Assembly (NCBI GenBank): GCA_029204225.1
Contig: MU832551.1
Location: forward strand, 1 to 64,000
DNA: 64,000 nucleotides
DNA from: Diphasiastrum complanatum
Taxonomy: Eukaryota; Streptophyta; Lycopodiopsida; Lycopodiales; Lycopodiaceae
Reading direction: 5' to 3'
Position numbers and translations under genes: made by a program. Every line of letters starts with the position of its first letter. Positions within the stretch are counted from its first letter, which is position 1. Positions 1 through 11,353 of the stretch are shown piece by piece. The notes beneath the pieces are model-generated. The model worked only from the letters and a program-made list of their open reading frames with translations, did not search any database and was not told where the DNA came from.

Positions 1-456
1 TGTGCAGCAGACCATTCGCGTGCGCATCAGCCGCACATGGAAGAGAGGCCACACAGGCCGTGGCTAATCAGCTTCTTGGAAAAGGAAAAGATCCGTCTTG
101 TTATAGTCTGTCAATAGCTTTAAAGTTCTAAGGTTGAAGAGGCTTTTGATCTAAGAAGAAGCATCATGGAAGCATTGCACTCACCTGATCAGGTACCCAT
201 CCAAAGTAACTGAAGTACTGACCATGTAAATAAAAAAGTTGAATTCAGGTTGCTAATGAGAATAGAATTCTGAATGATAGGTCCCAAGATAACCGATAAA
301 AGATCCATAGATTTTATATTCCCCATAAGTGCTCCAAGTGTTTGCCACATCTTCTATTTTGACTGTATCTGTTTTAGTCTTTTTGAATCTTGGACTTGTC
401 AAGCACCTTAGTTATATGTGTTCATAAAACCTCAAGTGGTTCATGGTGCCTTGCAG

Positions 457-524
457 CCTTTTGTTCGAAGCTTGCTGTCATGTTCAAAGTCGGGCTTACA
501 CAACCCTTTCAAAAATCCTGAAAG
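457..524 (+). CDS. ALDH12A1: P5C dehydrogenase, internal exon (first in window)
   Basis: This is the first visible exon of a plant delta-1-pyrroline-5-carboxylate dehydrogenase. The enzyme oxidises P5C/glutamate semialdehyde to glutamate with NAD+ in mitochondria, the second step of proline breakdown. The exon follows a TTGCAG acceptor and ends before a GTATGC donor. It encodes PFVRSLLSCSKSGLHNPFKN followed by PE and the first two bases of an Arg codon; the third base is supplied by the exon at 4880. The GLHNPFK-PER stretch matches, from memory, the ALDH12 N-terminal region. A longer open frame through the exon in another phase is a shadow. Exons for the transit peptide and the DPLNGEPF region are not in the 456 bases upstream and must lie off the left edge. 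Confidence 0.9.
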
Positions 525-1742
525 GTATGCTAGTTCTTAGCATTAAGTGCAGCAATGGTAGAACAGATGGAACTTTTTTTCAAGTGCCTCTAGGAGCTAG
601 TATGTTGGAAACTTATATTCTTAATTAAGTATCAGAATTATTAGATACAGATCTAGAAGATATCGATTTACTGGCTCTACTTTTTGTCATCTTTTGGTCA
701 GTAGTCCTTACTTGCAAAACTGATAGAATAGACTAATGATTGATACAAGAACGGATGGGGCCATGTTTTGTGCCAGTGCTATAGATTCTAGTATAAGCTA
801 TGCAAAATGGATTAGATGTGACTCAATATTTCACAAAGCTGATTTGTGTATGCGAGAATGCATACTTTGTCTGCATGATCGAAATTGCTTTATAGATACT
901 AATGAAATTTGCTTGCACACACACTTGCATGAAGCCTTGTAAGTTCTTACGTAATGTAGACACACCTTTTAATGTCATTAGGTTTATAATAACCTAAATC
1001 AGATGATGCGATTTTGTATGTGCATAGTACTGCATACACACAGACATGTCAAATACATAGTGAAAATCTGTCACAGAAGTCCAACACATGTGATATGTCT
1101 TTCAAATAGTTTTCATATTCATATACTATGAATGTTCTACCAAATTTGGGAGTAGTATCTCGTTGCTACTCTCGAGCATTCTATACTTTGGAGAGCATTT
1201 ACCAGATCAATATAGACAAGTTATTTTCAAACATCATACCTCAAGTAATGTTTATGATATAATAGAATAGAATAAAATATCTGTATTTACAAAATGCATG
1301 TCTGACACCAATGATGAACGGGACCAATCCACAAAACACAACACTTTACAAATTTAATGCCAAGTTTTCTAGCATTTATGAGTTTCAAGTAAGGCTCCTA
1401 AGCATCTGTTTCAAATTCCCTTATTGAAGAAAGTTGTGAAGGCTGAGTTGGCTTCACAGATAACTTGTGAAACTCCTCTTGAAAACTGTTTAGGCTGTGA
1501 CAATCCATGAGATGGTGGCATCATGGTGGTGCTCTATTGTAAAACAGAAGACAAACAGGCTACTTTCTCAGTTTTACACCATCTTCCGGTTGTGGCTGGA
1601 GTCAATTATCAACCAGGAAGTGACTTTTTTTTCCCTCCATACCTTATTTACCATCAGATGGTTTTGAATTGGCTCTTCCACCTTGAGTTATGTTACCCTC
1701 TTCAAAAGTTATTTTAAGCTCCTCAATGATCCAGCTTTCAAA

Positions 1743-2042
1743 AAGGACTTATCACTTTGGAGGCTTGTTGGCTGTTAGTATATAAAGTTTGAGAAGTAAA
1801 TTGCAATAGGCTTCTGAACTATATGAGCCAACAAATCAAAGCTCTTGACATGCTGCTCCTAATCAGTTCAACACAAGGATTGTCAACTTGGAACATATTT
1901 GTGACCCTGACCGGAGAGCCGCCCCCCAAAAAAAAATCCTGGTGGGACTATCACTTTGGAGGCTTTTGGGCTGTTCCTGTTGCTCATATATGAAAGTGGA
2001 AACAATAAATCGTAATTGTCTCCCGGACATCATAAGCCAACA
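1743..2042 (+). repeat. Diverged direct repeat pair in intron 1
   Basis: The segments near 1743-1835 and 1944-2042 share the order TATCACTTTGGAGGCTT, GGCTGTT, a TATATGA block, and AGCCAACAA at the far end. They are about 200 bp apart and clearly diverged. The family is unknown; this may be an old tandem duplication or two copies of a small element. Confidence 0.5.
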
Positions 2043-4010
2043 ATGTTCTAAAAATCACAAATAAAACAAATAAAAATGTACGTAATAGTAAATTACGAAT
2101 CATAACAACTTTGATTAGACCAAGGGTATAAAGACTGATTATTGGCAAAAGTGGATTGGTTCTTGTGCAAGAAACAGACATGAAATAGCCGACAGATTCA
2201 CAGTTTAGTCTATTATATACGTCTCAACATCAAGAGATCGCAGAAAGAAAGAATCATAGTATTATTGGGTGTTCTAAGTCTCTTCTTAACTATTTTTAGG
2301 CTAAAACAATTAGCACAATAATGTAAGATTGTCAATCATCAATGACAGATTGAAGTATATGACTATTAATCTCCTATCATAAGTTGAATGTATCTTGAAG
2401 CTAAGCTAGACTGATCATATGTTACTTTAATGCTAGAAAGCTATTCTCCTGATATTCAACGATTTACATAGGCCTAGTATCATCGTTTGCAGCCCTCCAA
2501 TCTACAAGTCAGGGCTAGAGGCCCAATATGACCATATGAACCATAAATGATGCTACTAGATGCCAAATAAAAATACATATCCTATGGCCCCAAGTGTCCC
2601 AAGTTCATGGTTTAAAAGGCAAACGTTAACAGTGCTTGAAGATAATAAGAATATCGACACACTGCACTTAATTAGATTTCAATGTGAGGATTGTCAGTTT
2701 GGAAATTTTTAGGAGCGCGAGGACTGCCCCACTTGTTATTCATCGCAGGAGTAAGCCAGTATCCTCATGGAAGAAGATAAATCAAGAGAGCTTGAGTGCA
2801 CATTACTGGAACTTAAAAGAGATCAGGCAAAACTGTTGGAACTCCATGCTTAAAGTGAGCCCTTCTTCCATTTGTTTTAGCCTTTTAAAATCACCATAAG
2901 CATGGCCATGGCTTGAGCAGAAAGATCCAATTCAGCCAATGAGATAGATAAGAGATTGTTTCATTTCTTCCCATGAGTGTAGTTCAGAACCTCTTTGGAT
3001 CCCTTTCAGTTTTAGCCTATCTAGCTCTAGGAATGTTCCTTCCCTAAAGTTCACGTCACCTGTACAAGATTAGGGGTTAACAAAGGACTCAAACACTGAT
3101 CACGTCTTATTCCATCACCACAATTCTAAGTTATGACATGCCGCTTTTCAGGAATTTAGATATTTGCCATCCACCATTAATGAAGTATGCATTCTAATGG
3201 AGGTTTGAAGATATTTTCATCCCTAGAATACAAGCCTCTTGACTCCACAATAGTGCTATCTATTGGTTTGTTATTGCATGATTCCCTCTGAATATGTTTG
3301 TAACTATGTGTACTGGGCCTCTTGTGTATCTACTATAGAAAGTATGTTATCATATTATTTGAATGTAGAAGACACAGCAAAAATTCAGTATGTATATGTT
3401 TGTATCGACTTCTATGGTGACATTGCATGGTGACATTGCCTGTATATCCAGTATGTGCACCCAGGTACGCATATGTTTGTCACATGTATAATCCAATTCT
3501 CATGAGTTTGCACATAATTACAAATATTTATATTGATATTCAACATTTAGTATACAGCCTACGTATTTTGTAAGTTAACTAGTTCTTTAGGGCGTATCTG
3601 AAATAAGGGACTTTCTTATGTTATCCTTATGATTATTTTAATGTAAGTGTTGGTGCTCTCCTAGTCTCTGTGTTCTCTTGCTTGGTAGATATGGTATTTT
3701 CCTGACCTTGACATGGGCTTGTTCTTTTTTTGGTACCCTCTCATATGTATGCCAACTTTTCTTTGACGAACCTTTTTTATCATTCTTTAGCGATGTGCCC
3801 AAGTGCGCATCTACCACACGTAAGTCCAATTTGCATGAGTTTGCACATGTTTACATCAAATAATGTAAATCTTATTCCATAGTTAGTATATATGGCAAGA
3901 GATAAATTTCATCACCGGATGTTTCAGCTTCAATTTCTCCCTGAAATTATCAGCAGTAACAAACAAATATAGACATTCACACAGATGGTAGTATGTGAAA
4001 TCTAAGGGTC

Positions 4011-4080
4011 TACTATGTGCACACGCCTACATGGATGGGCAGCTACTATGTGCACACATCTACGTAAATGGGAGCTACTT
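4011..4080 (+). repeat. Short tandem duplication
   Basis: Two adjacent units of about 32 bp, each with CTATGTGCACAC, a CTACRT block and a GGGMAGCTAC-like end. They are non-coding and lie in intron 1. Confidence 0.6.
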
Positions 4081-4879
4081 ACACATGACAAATTACTTGA
4101 AAAACAATTGTTCTATGAACAGATGCATAATTCGTATAAAGTAGACGCATGCATATTATGTGCATTGCAATCCCATTGCAATCAGACCAAGTATCCCGTG
4201 AAATTTAGATGGCAGTACTGGATCTAGGTCTAGCATTTTCAAATATTGCCATTTAACAGGCGCTTTCCTAGTTACAAGTTGGCAAACAACCATGCATATG
4301 TGCTTTCAGATTTTTCAATAACTCAACAATTCTCCTACCGTAAGCGATTAAGAATCAATAACTGTATGGGCATCTTTTGCTGGACGGATGTGAGGCCTCC
4401 AGTTCAATATCTAAAAAGAAAACGTTTCACACTGGGAACAGGCTATCTTGAGTCTTGACATGTCATTATGCAAGACACATGAAGTTCTTGCCTTGCGTAT
4501 TCATGCATTCCCTCTAATTAACACCTACCTCCAATTTGGTCTCTTTCCTGCTTTTAGCAAAAGCATCTTGGAGCAGTGTATTGCCAACTGCTACTGTGAT
4601 CATTGATGGCAGTGGCGGTGCCAACATAATCCAAGGGTGGTGGGGGCTTGGCAGATGAGGAATAGGATGTTGCTTGCACCCACCAAGTCCTCACCACCCT
4701 TGGATATGGGCATAACCAGTCCTAACATGCAGTAGCGGTAGGAAATAAGCTGCACCAGGTATCCTTGAGCTGAACTGATACCTGAAAATAACAGATTCCG
4801 TAAACTTAAACAGTTTACCTTATTTTATTGAGTAAGTCTCTTCTTTGCGTTTCATAAAAACTTCCATTTTATTGTACAG

Positions 4880-4937
4880 ATACCTTTTGTATGGGGATAT
4901 TTCTGCAAAGGCAGCACATGCTCTGAAGCAACCACAG
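4880..4937 (+). CDS. ALDH12A1: P5C dehydrogenase, internal exon 2 in window
   Basis: The 58-nt exon lies between ATTGTACAG and a GTTTGT donor. Its first base completes the Arg codon begun at 524 (AG+A), then it encodes YLLYGDISAKAAHALKQPQ. YLLYGDIS-KAAH is strongly conserved in plant ALDH12 proteins as I recall them. The split-codon match with the previous exon is independent evidence that both exons belong to one gene although 4.4 kb separates them. The exon ends in phase 0. Confidence 0.92.
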
Positions 4938-5192
4938 GTTTGTGTTGATGATCCTGTTTCATGACATTTATGTGAAACAGTTCTATTTAGATGTGAAGGA
5001 TTGTTACTTTGTTTCATTCACAATAAGTGTTTTGCAACTCTGGGGGATTCTGTTGTATGACATGATTTGTTATAACAAGGAGCAAATGGTAAGGGCCATC
5101 GAGCTGAATCTTAGGTATGATCGATCATCGGACAAATTTACTTATAATTACCAATGTATAGCAAGAGAATAACTTTTGCATTGTTCTTTTAG

Positions 5193-5306
5193 GTTGAGGA
5201 GTTCTTTGCAAAACTCATCCAAAGAGTTTCTCCGAAAAGTTATGCACAGGCTGTTGGTGAAGTTTCAGTGACGCAGAAATTTCTTGAAAATTTTTCTGGT
5301 GACCAG
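5193..5306 (+). CDS. ALDH12A1: P5C dehydrogenase, internal exon 3 in window
   Basis: The 114-nt, 38-codon phase-0 exon follows TTCTTTTAG and precedes GTGTTC. It starts VEEFFAKLIQRVSPKSYAQA and ends FLENFSGDQ. This is the helical segment of the ALDH12 N-terminal domain before the Rossmann fold (family pattern ADFFARLIQRV-PKSY, KFLENFCGDQ). The intron before it is only 255 bp, the one compact intron here. The intron after it received gypsy element A, whose left target duplication starts 51 bp downstream of this exon. Confidence 0.95.
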
Positions 5307-5361
5307 GTGTTCCTCTTCTTAAGTCTATTCTTGTGCTCAAGCTTCCAACTTTGGTTGTAGG

Positions 5362-5795
5362 AGTTATGGACTCGGCTCATTACATTCGCCGCATCCATTT
5401 ACATTTACTTTACTTTATGCATAAGCAGGCCTTGGGCTCTTTTTTATTCATTAGTGACACTTAGATTATATGATTGGCCTTTGGCCTTATTACTCATTAT
5501 TAGGCCATTTGGACATATTACTGGAGAGTGGGGGCCTTCTTGGAGGGCGCACTATTTTCCCTCCCAGTTGGGCCCTAGCCACCGGAAGCTTCCTTTTAGG
5601 GCTTCCTCTTGGCTATAAGTAGGGAAACTGTGTCATTTCTTATTCAGTTGATGATATTGATCTCTCTCTGTAGTCTCCTTAATCTCTCTCTTTCCTGCTT
5701 TGTAGGGTTAAGTCTTGCTTATGTGCTACTTTCATAGCTCTTATGTGATGCTTTCATAGCTTAGCTTTTGATCAGCTGTGGCTTTATTCGTAACT
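5362..5795 (+). repeat. 5' LTR of element A
   Basis: 434 bp, starting AGTTATGGACTCGGCTCATT and ending TTCGTAACT, with inverted AGTTA/TAACT tips instead of TG...CA. It holds a GGAGGG...CCCTCC motif near 5544 and a TATA-like box at 5614, then a CT-rich tract. Confidence 0.92.
5614..5621 (+). promoter_or_regulatory. Putative TATA box in LTR of A
   Basis: TATAAGTA lies about 180 bp before the LTR end and is followed by GGGAAA. The same TATAAGTAGGGAAA context occurs in the LTRs of A, B and C, which fits the U3 promoter position. Start of transcription was not determined. Confidence 0.5.
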
Positions 5796-5808
5796 TGGGT
5801 ATCAGAGC
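5796..5808 (+). promoter_or_regulatory. Primer-binding site of A (initiator tRNA-Met type)
   Basis: TGGGTATCAGAGC directly follows the LTR. It equals the common plant primer-binding site TGGTATCAGAGC with one extra G; B and C carry the exact 12-mer. Confidence 0.8.
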
Positions 5809-5831
5809 CCTTTCCTGTGCACTACTTTTTT

Positions 5832-6310
5832 AGATTTAGTAGAGGCTGTCCAGCGCTCTACTAACTCATCACTTTTGTCGGTTTTTTCATCAGATTTTTA
5901 TCGTTTTTTCAGATTTAGTAGAGGCTGTCCAGCGCCCTACTAACCCATCACTTTCGTCAATCTTTTCATCAGATTTCTATCGTTTTTCTAGATTTGGTAG
6001 AGGCTGGCCAGCGCCCTACTACCTTGTCACTTTCGTCGATTTTCATCACCGATTTGCTGCCCATTTCGTGGCTTGATTGGAGGCTGTCCAGCGCCCTACT
6101 TCATCACCATTTTTAGTGGTTTTCTCCATTTTTTTTCAGGTTATGTGCGGATTTTGGTAGCTACTACCCAGCGCCCTACTACCTTGCCATCTTCGACGGA
6201 TTTCTCCACCGATTTGCTGTCCATTTTGCTGATTGTTTGGAGGCTGTCCAGCGCCTTACTTCATCACCATTTTTAGCGGGTTTTCCATCATGTTGGAGGA
6301 CATTTGTGGA
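5832..6310 (+). repeat. Leader tandem repeats of element A
   Basis: About six degenerate units of 75-90 bp, each with a GAGGCTGTCCAGCGCCCTACT-like core followed by a TCATCAC/TTTCGTC block. The core recurs in the leader of D (two units near 45480 and 45550) and less clearly in B and C. The role is unknown; a packaging or dimerisation signal is possible. Confidence 0.7.
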
Positions 6311-6765
6311 TCTTACTAGCTGCTGCCCAGCACCCATTTTCAGGTTGGATCTTCAGCTCTCTCTCTCTCTTGAGCCTCTTATCCAAAAATCACCCAATTC
6401 CGTAATCGTTTGCTATTCCAAATTGCCAAAATCCTGCAGCCTGTTCATCGCTGCCCCAGCCCTTCCGACTTGTCACTTTCGCCTATTATTTTATCTGTTT
6501 CCAACCATCTTTCACAGTTTATCAAAAGGCTCTTTAGCGCTCATCCTCAACCACATTTCACGGAATTCGGACTCCGTTTGATATTCCAATTTGACATTTC
6601 CCTCCTGGCTGTCCAGCGCAGTTTTACAGCCTTCATTTTCACTTTTTTCCATTTGTTGATTGCTGCCCTTTCCTAGTTGCGATAATATTGGTTTTAATAG
6701 ACTAATTTGGGGTGACGACACGAGTCCGCTCCCTCAAGTTTTCGTCTATTCCTTCCACTATCATT

Positions 6766-7604
6766 ATGGCACATTCACTTATCTCGAGTGAAACTGTTAA
6801 GGAAAACTTATCCGATCATGGTCCTGGAAAAGCTCATGTCTGAGTCCCCTTCATTTGGATTTCCATCTTCTTCTATTAGTCAGCCAGGTGGTGGACCATT
6901 CATTCCACCTAACCCACCTCCTGGTTTCTTTCCACGTCCCCCAGTTCCTGAGCCACACTTTGCTCAAGACTTTCGTGATGGGGTACAACTTGCTACCTAT
7001 TCCGGTTCCTCTGACGGGCACTCATTAGAGAATTGGTTTGCTAAGCTTGACACATATTTTCAGATCTATCCTAAGACTGATCCTCAGAAGATCCAGTTGG
7101 CTGCTTTACACTTAGATGGACGCGCCGCCACGTGGTGGCGAGTTTATCGAGCTGATCCTGATCGGGAAGGGCTCCATATATGGCATACCTTTCGCCGTGA
7201 CCTCCGTCATGCTATGATTGATCCTCAGTGGCTCGACCGCCAATGTGATACATTCCGTAGTCTCACTCAGACCAGTGACCTTGCTTTTTATACAGAGTAG
7301 TTTATGGAGCTTTCTTATCTTTTCACAGATCTATCGGCCACTGAGCTTATTTCTCTCCTTTCGTCCTCCCACACTTGTTGAGGCGATGTCTCTTGCCAGT
7401 ACTTTACAGCACAAGTACTCTGACATCCTTCTTTCCCGCTTCTCCCGACCCCGTCCTTCTGCTTCATCTTTTTACGCTATGTCCACCCCTACACTTGCCC
7501 CTTCAGTTCTAGCTCCTTGCATTGTCCGTTCGTCTCCTCGTCCTCCGACCCCTCGACCTGCTTTTGTCCGACGTTACACGTCTGCAGAGTTGCTGACCCT
7601 CAGG
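6766..7604 (+). pseudogene. gag remnant of element A
   Basis: The start ATG at 6766 gives MAHSLISSETVKENLSD, matching the gag start in B and C, but an internal deletion then joins it to HGPGKAHV and a stop. The rest continues in another frame from about 6840: a proline-rich stretch, then the gag core with YSGSSDGHSLENWFAKLDTY and AALHLDGRAATWWRVY, a TAG at 7298-7300 (Gln codon in the relatives), and a frameshifted tail (MSLASTLQHKYSD, FVRRYTSAE). Homology to B and C stops at about 7604, before the zinc knuckle. It cannot make a full Gag. Confidence 0.85.
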
Positions 7605-7930
7605 ATCCTATATCACACAGTTTGAGCGAGTTGCCTGATTTATTTGAGATAGTTATTGATCTACCTGAGCTCGTCAGTGTATCCCATAGTGAGTCAGAGT
7701 CACATATACAGGTTCCTACTGATGCTGATTCACATATACAGGTTGCGGCTGATATCGTCCTTGATACTGATATAGCATGCCCATGCTTTGATATTGTTGT
7801 TGAGTACTTTGATGCTACTCGTGTTCCTGAGCGCCATGCTATAGATGTTGTCGCCTATGCTCCTTATTTCGATATTATTCATGGGTCTACGGTTTCAGAT
7901 GCTTTGGCTACTCTAGTAGATCTCCATATG
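7605..7930 (+). other. Non-homologous insert 1 in element A
   Basis: This stretch replaces the zinc-knuckle and protease start of the relatives. One frame is open across it (within 7517-8020) and encodes an acidic stretch with the repeat SHIQV at two places about 12 residues apart, plus HGSTV. I do not recognise it. Confidence 0.5.
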
Positions 7931-10043
7931 GCATACGACCGGTTCTGTTGCTGTGGATCTCTCTCAGCAGACACTTTCCTTTACTCATGCTGGTCAGCAT
8001 CATTTACTTGCTGGTATTGATTCCTAGGGTGACTATTAGTTGGTTACCGGGAAGCAGTTTATGCGTAGCCTACCAAAGGCTCAGGATGCAGCTCTTCTTT
8101 CCATTCAGAGTACATCAGTTGCTGCTTCACTTTCACCATCCGTGGGTCCTCTTCCTCAGGCTGTATACCTTGGTGGTATTTCTACTATTGCTTTTGCGCA
8201 AACCTTAGATAGCCCTCCTAGTTCGGTGGTTGGTGCAGTATCTTCTCCATTGGTGTCTATATCTCCATCTCTTGAGTCCATTATGGCCGATGTTCCTGCT
8301 GATTTCTATGGGGTTCTTCACGGGTCCACGTTTGATGGTTCCCTCGCTATTGGTGATCAGGTTGTATCTTCTTTCGCTTTACTCCATGGATCTCTGCTTG
8401 AGGTTTGTGAACCGCCTCATGATATTTCTACGGTTCCTTACATGATTCATGCGCCTTTGGTCCTTACCGTTACACATTTTCCATCCGAGGATATTTGCCA
8501 GATGGTCACTATTACTTATCTAGGGTATTTATATGCTGGGATCTTTCTAGATGAGTATACGGGCATCCTTCAGTCTCCATGTGTTTCTACATATAGGTTT
8601 GCTGCAGTCCATGCCGATGTTGTGGATATATGGCATTCCTGGTTATTACGTATAGCTTGGTTTCCATTTGGACCTATTGATTGGTGCTAGTTTTCCCATA
8701 TTACTGATCGCCTATGGTGCGGATATCTCTATGATTATGGATGTGGCTCTCTATTTGTTCCTTGGATTGTTGCTCATTGTCAAGCTTGGCATATCTTGAT
8801 GGCTTGGGTTATTGCCTCCGTTCCAGCTACTGTTTGTCCAGGTGATCTTCAGATTCCCTGTCATTTCAGATTGCTCCATATCGCTTGGTCTCCGATGCTG
8901 AGTTGCCACTTTGTTCTGGTTTTCCGAGACCATCAGAGTACCTTGAGAGAGTTCCTTCTCCTCTCTTGGATAGTTTTTGAGGATGTTGCCGCCATACTCT
9001 TCAGTATTGCTCATATGTGCTTTGATACTCATTCCCAGCTACACGTGGATATTGATTCGATGCTTGCTACTGATGTTGGGGATCCTGTTCCTCGTTCTAG
9101 TGCATTTCTTCTATTCCTCACTTGTGCGCCTGGTGTGTACTTTGGGATTGCACTTGCAGCCAGTTCCGATGGGTCATTTGATTCTCTATCCGTTTTTGGT
9201 GTATCCTATGATGGATTGGTATGTCCATATGAGGTCTTTTTGGATGAGTTTTTTGGCTACAGTTTTTCAGTTGAGGCCTCTACTATTTCTAGATTTGTTG
9301 CTATTGTTTTTATGCATCATGTCTTTTTAGATGATGCATTGATTTCTTGGACCTTCTGGAGCTTTTGGCATGTTGCTCTTCTCGTGATAGGCATTCCTCT
9401 CCCTCTTGAGGATACACCTGTCACACTTGCATCTTTTCTATCAGGTGCTCGAGAGCTTATTACCCGGGCCAGTTCTCATTTACAGCATGTTCAGCAGCGT
9501 TATCAGACCTCAGTTGATCGTCACCGCCACCATGTTGAGTTTCAGTTTGGAGATATGGTTTATCTACGCCTATGGTTTGCACGTCATCATTTTGTCCATG
9601 GCCATGCTTCTACTGAGAAGCATGAACCACGTTATTATGGGCCTTATCGCATTTTGGAGGTTCTTAGTATAGTTACATATCGCTTACAGCTTCCTGCTTC
9701 CGCACGCGCCTGTGATGTATTCCATGTTAGTTTATTACGTGCTGCTATTGAGGATGACGCTCCTTGTGATGCTGAGTTTCCTACTGCTCAAGAGTTATTT
9801 CCATTTTTACCTGCTGCTATATTACAGGTTCGTCTATACCATAGTCGACGCCGCCGACAAATTCAGTTTTTGGTCCAGTGGTGGGACGATCGCCCTATTG
9901 AGGAGGCCACATGGGAGCCTATTGATGTCTTTTATCATACACCATCACTTGCGGATCAGGCTGGTGCTCTTGCTGCAGTTGTTGATTCCTCTACATCAGA
10001 TGTTGTTCTAGCTGTTGATGCACCAGGGCTTGCTGTTATTTGA
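7930..10043 (+). CDS. Element A open frame: protease-domain tail, unknown block, integrase C-terminus with chromodomain
   Basis: The part at 7930-8110 matches the relatives' protease C-terminal end (SQQTLSFTHAG; TGKQFMRSLPKAQ), broken by TAGs at 8025 and 8037. From 8040 the same frame stays open to 10043 apart from a TAG at 8688-8690. Bases 8111-9390 encode about 425 residues, hydrophobic and rich in Phe, His and aromatic residues, which match nothing I know and share nothing with reverse transcriptase, RNase H or integrase core. A HGST/HGSL motif recurs. After 9390 the frame passes directly into integrase C-terminal sequence (FLSGARELITRASSHLQH), the GPY/F module (RYYGPYRILEVLS) and a chromodomain (IQFLVQWWDDRPIEEATWEP). 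Long openness across a non-homologous block is unusual for decayed DNA. Confidence 0.6.
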
Positions 10044-10090
10044 TCCAGTTTCTCTTCGGCAGTTGGGTCTATTTTTTGTGTGCCAGGGAG

Positions 10091-10528
10091 AGTTATGGAC
10101 TCGGCTCATTACATTCGCTGAGTCCATTTACATTTACTTTACTTTATGCATAAGCAGGCCCCCCTTTTTTATTCATTAGTGACACTTAGACTATATGGTT
10201 GGCCTTTGGCCTTATCACTCATTATTAGGCCATTTGGACATATTATTGGAGAGTGGGGGCCTTCTTGGAGGGCGCACTATTTTCCCTCCCAGTTGGGCCC
10301 TAGCCGCCGGAAGCTTCCTTTTAGGGCTTCCTCTTGGCTATAAGTAGGGAAATTGTGTCATTTGTTATTCAGCTGATGATATTGATCTCTCTCTTTAGTC
10401 TCCTTAATCTCTCTCTTTCCTGCTTCTAGGGTTAAGTCTTGCTTATATGCTGCTTTCATAGCTTAAGTCTTGCTTATGTGATGCTTTCATAGCTTATCTT
10501 TAGATCAGCTATGACTTTATTCGTAACT
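10091..10528 (+). repeat. 3' LTR of element A
   Basis: 438 bp, starting AGTTATGGACTCGG right after the purine tract CAGGGAG and ending CGTAACT before the GTAGG target duplication. It differs from the 5' LTR by scattered substitutions and small indels. Confidence 0.92.
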
Positions 10529-10533
10529 GTAGG

Positions 10534-11269
10534 ATAGTTTTGTGCATATTTTAACATTTAAAGACGAAAAAGTATTAGCATAAAAATGATGGGGTGCAGA
10601 AGTTATTGCTGTACTACTTTTCATGTGATGATAAGAACCTAAAAACTATACTTAGTGCTGCAGTCAACAAACAAACAGGAAAGAGAAAAATATATAAAAG
10701 GGCTGGGTTGAAGCAGCTTCTTGGTGTTTTAGCTTGCTTGCATAGTAACATTGAATGATAAATCTTGATTAGGGTTTGGTTCGGTAGACTTCTAAGCTTT
10801 AAGATTTAGAGGTTCACCATTTAGCTCAAAGTGGAAAGCTTTCAGATTTTTCAAATAGCAATACACTGTTGTGCTTACAAGGTACTTTGGGATTATCACT
10901 GACTGCTAGGCTGTTTAGTCAGCTGCTACTAATCTGATGTGTGCATGTACAAGATAGGTGATCCTGAGATTTATAATTGCTGACATCACCTAGTTACAAA
11001 AACAATGAAATAACTGGCCTACGAATATGTTTATTGAACTGCTAAATGTTCAAGGAGACTGCTAAGCATGCTCATATTCAATATTTTGTAGAACCTTATG
11101 ACACCTGTTTGTAGTTAGAACTTAAAAACAGATTTGAGATTTTATTCAATTTGTAAAAGATCTAGTTTATCTATTGAAAGATCCTTATTAATGTTGAGCT
11201 TTTCATCGTACATGCCTAGCTTGCGGCTAATGTTTTTTAAGTTCTCTAACTCTCATTATGATTCAACAG
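10534..11269 (+). other. Rest of ALDH12 intron 3
   Basis: AT-rich sequence between element A and the next exon. No gene, transposon or repeat recognised. Confidence 0.7.
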
Positions 11270-11353
11270 GTCCGATTCCTAGCAAAATCCTTTGCTGCTC
11301 CTGGCAATCATTTGGGACAACAAAGCCAAGGTTTTCGATGGCCTTATGGTTCG
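11270..11353 (+). CDS. ALDH12A1: P5C dehydrogenase, internal exon 4 in window
   Basis: The 84-nt, 28-codon phase-0 exon lies between ATTCAACAG and a GTAAAT donor. It encodes VRFLAKSFAAPGNHLGQQSQ then GFRWPYGS. The family pattern VRFLARSF-PGNHLGQQSHGFRWPYGP is specific to ALDH12. The next exon starts at the Rossmann core, so the exon joint lies just before the NAD-binding strand. Confidence 0.95.

Larger units (their letters stand above)
525..4879 (+). other. ALDH12 intron 1 (4.36 kb), no recognised genes
   Basis: This AT-rich intron runs from GTATGC to ATTGTACAG. No gene or recognisable transposon is visible, only diverged short repeats: about 90 bp at 1743-1835 and 1944-2042 (shared ATCACTTTGGAGGCTT), about 80 bp at 3450-3530 and 3788-3870 (shared GAGTTTGCACAT), and a tandem 32-bp unit at 4011-4080. 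A 28-codon ATG peptide at 2768-2854 looks like a coiled coil (EEDKSRELECTLLELKRD) but has no supported context. Confidence 0.75.
5357..10533 (+). mobile_element. Ty3/gypsy LTR element A (non-autonomous), with 5-bp target duplication
   Basis: This is a full insertion in ALDH12 intron 3. The GTAGG target duplication sits at 5357-5361 and 10529-10533, so the element itself is 5362-10528 (5,167 bp). Its LTRs (5362-5795, 10091-10528) begin AGTTATGGACTCGG and end CGTAACT; these ends are confirmed by the target duplication. Order inside: primer-binding site, long repetitive leader, gag remnant, a short protease-domain remnant (about 7930-8110), an unfamiliar block (8111-9390), then integrase C-terminus and chromodomain up to 10043. 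Reverse transcriptase, RNase H and the integrase catalytic core are absent, so it would have depended on a relative such as C for movement. LTR divergence by eye is greater than in B. Confidence 0.9.

Noticed and set aside
137-198. Exon-like segment with AG...GT edges (VEEAFDLRRSIMEALHSPDQ) that would join in phase to the exon at 457
   Set aside because: It does not resemble the ALDH12 sequence expected before PFV (DPLNGEPF... region), and short open AG-GT segments are common by chance.
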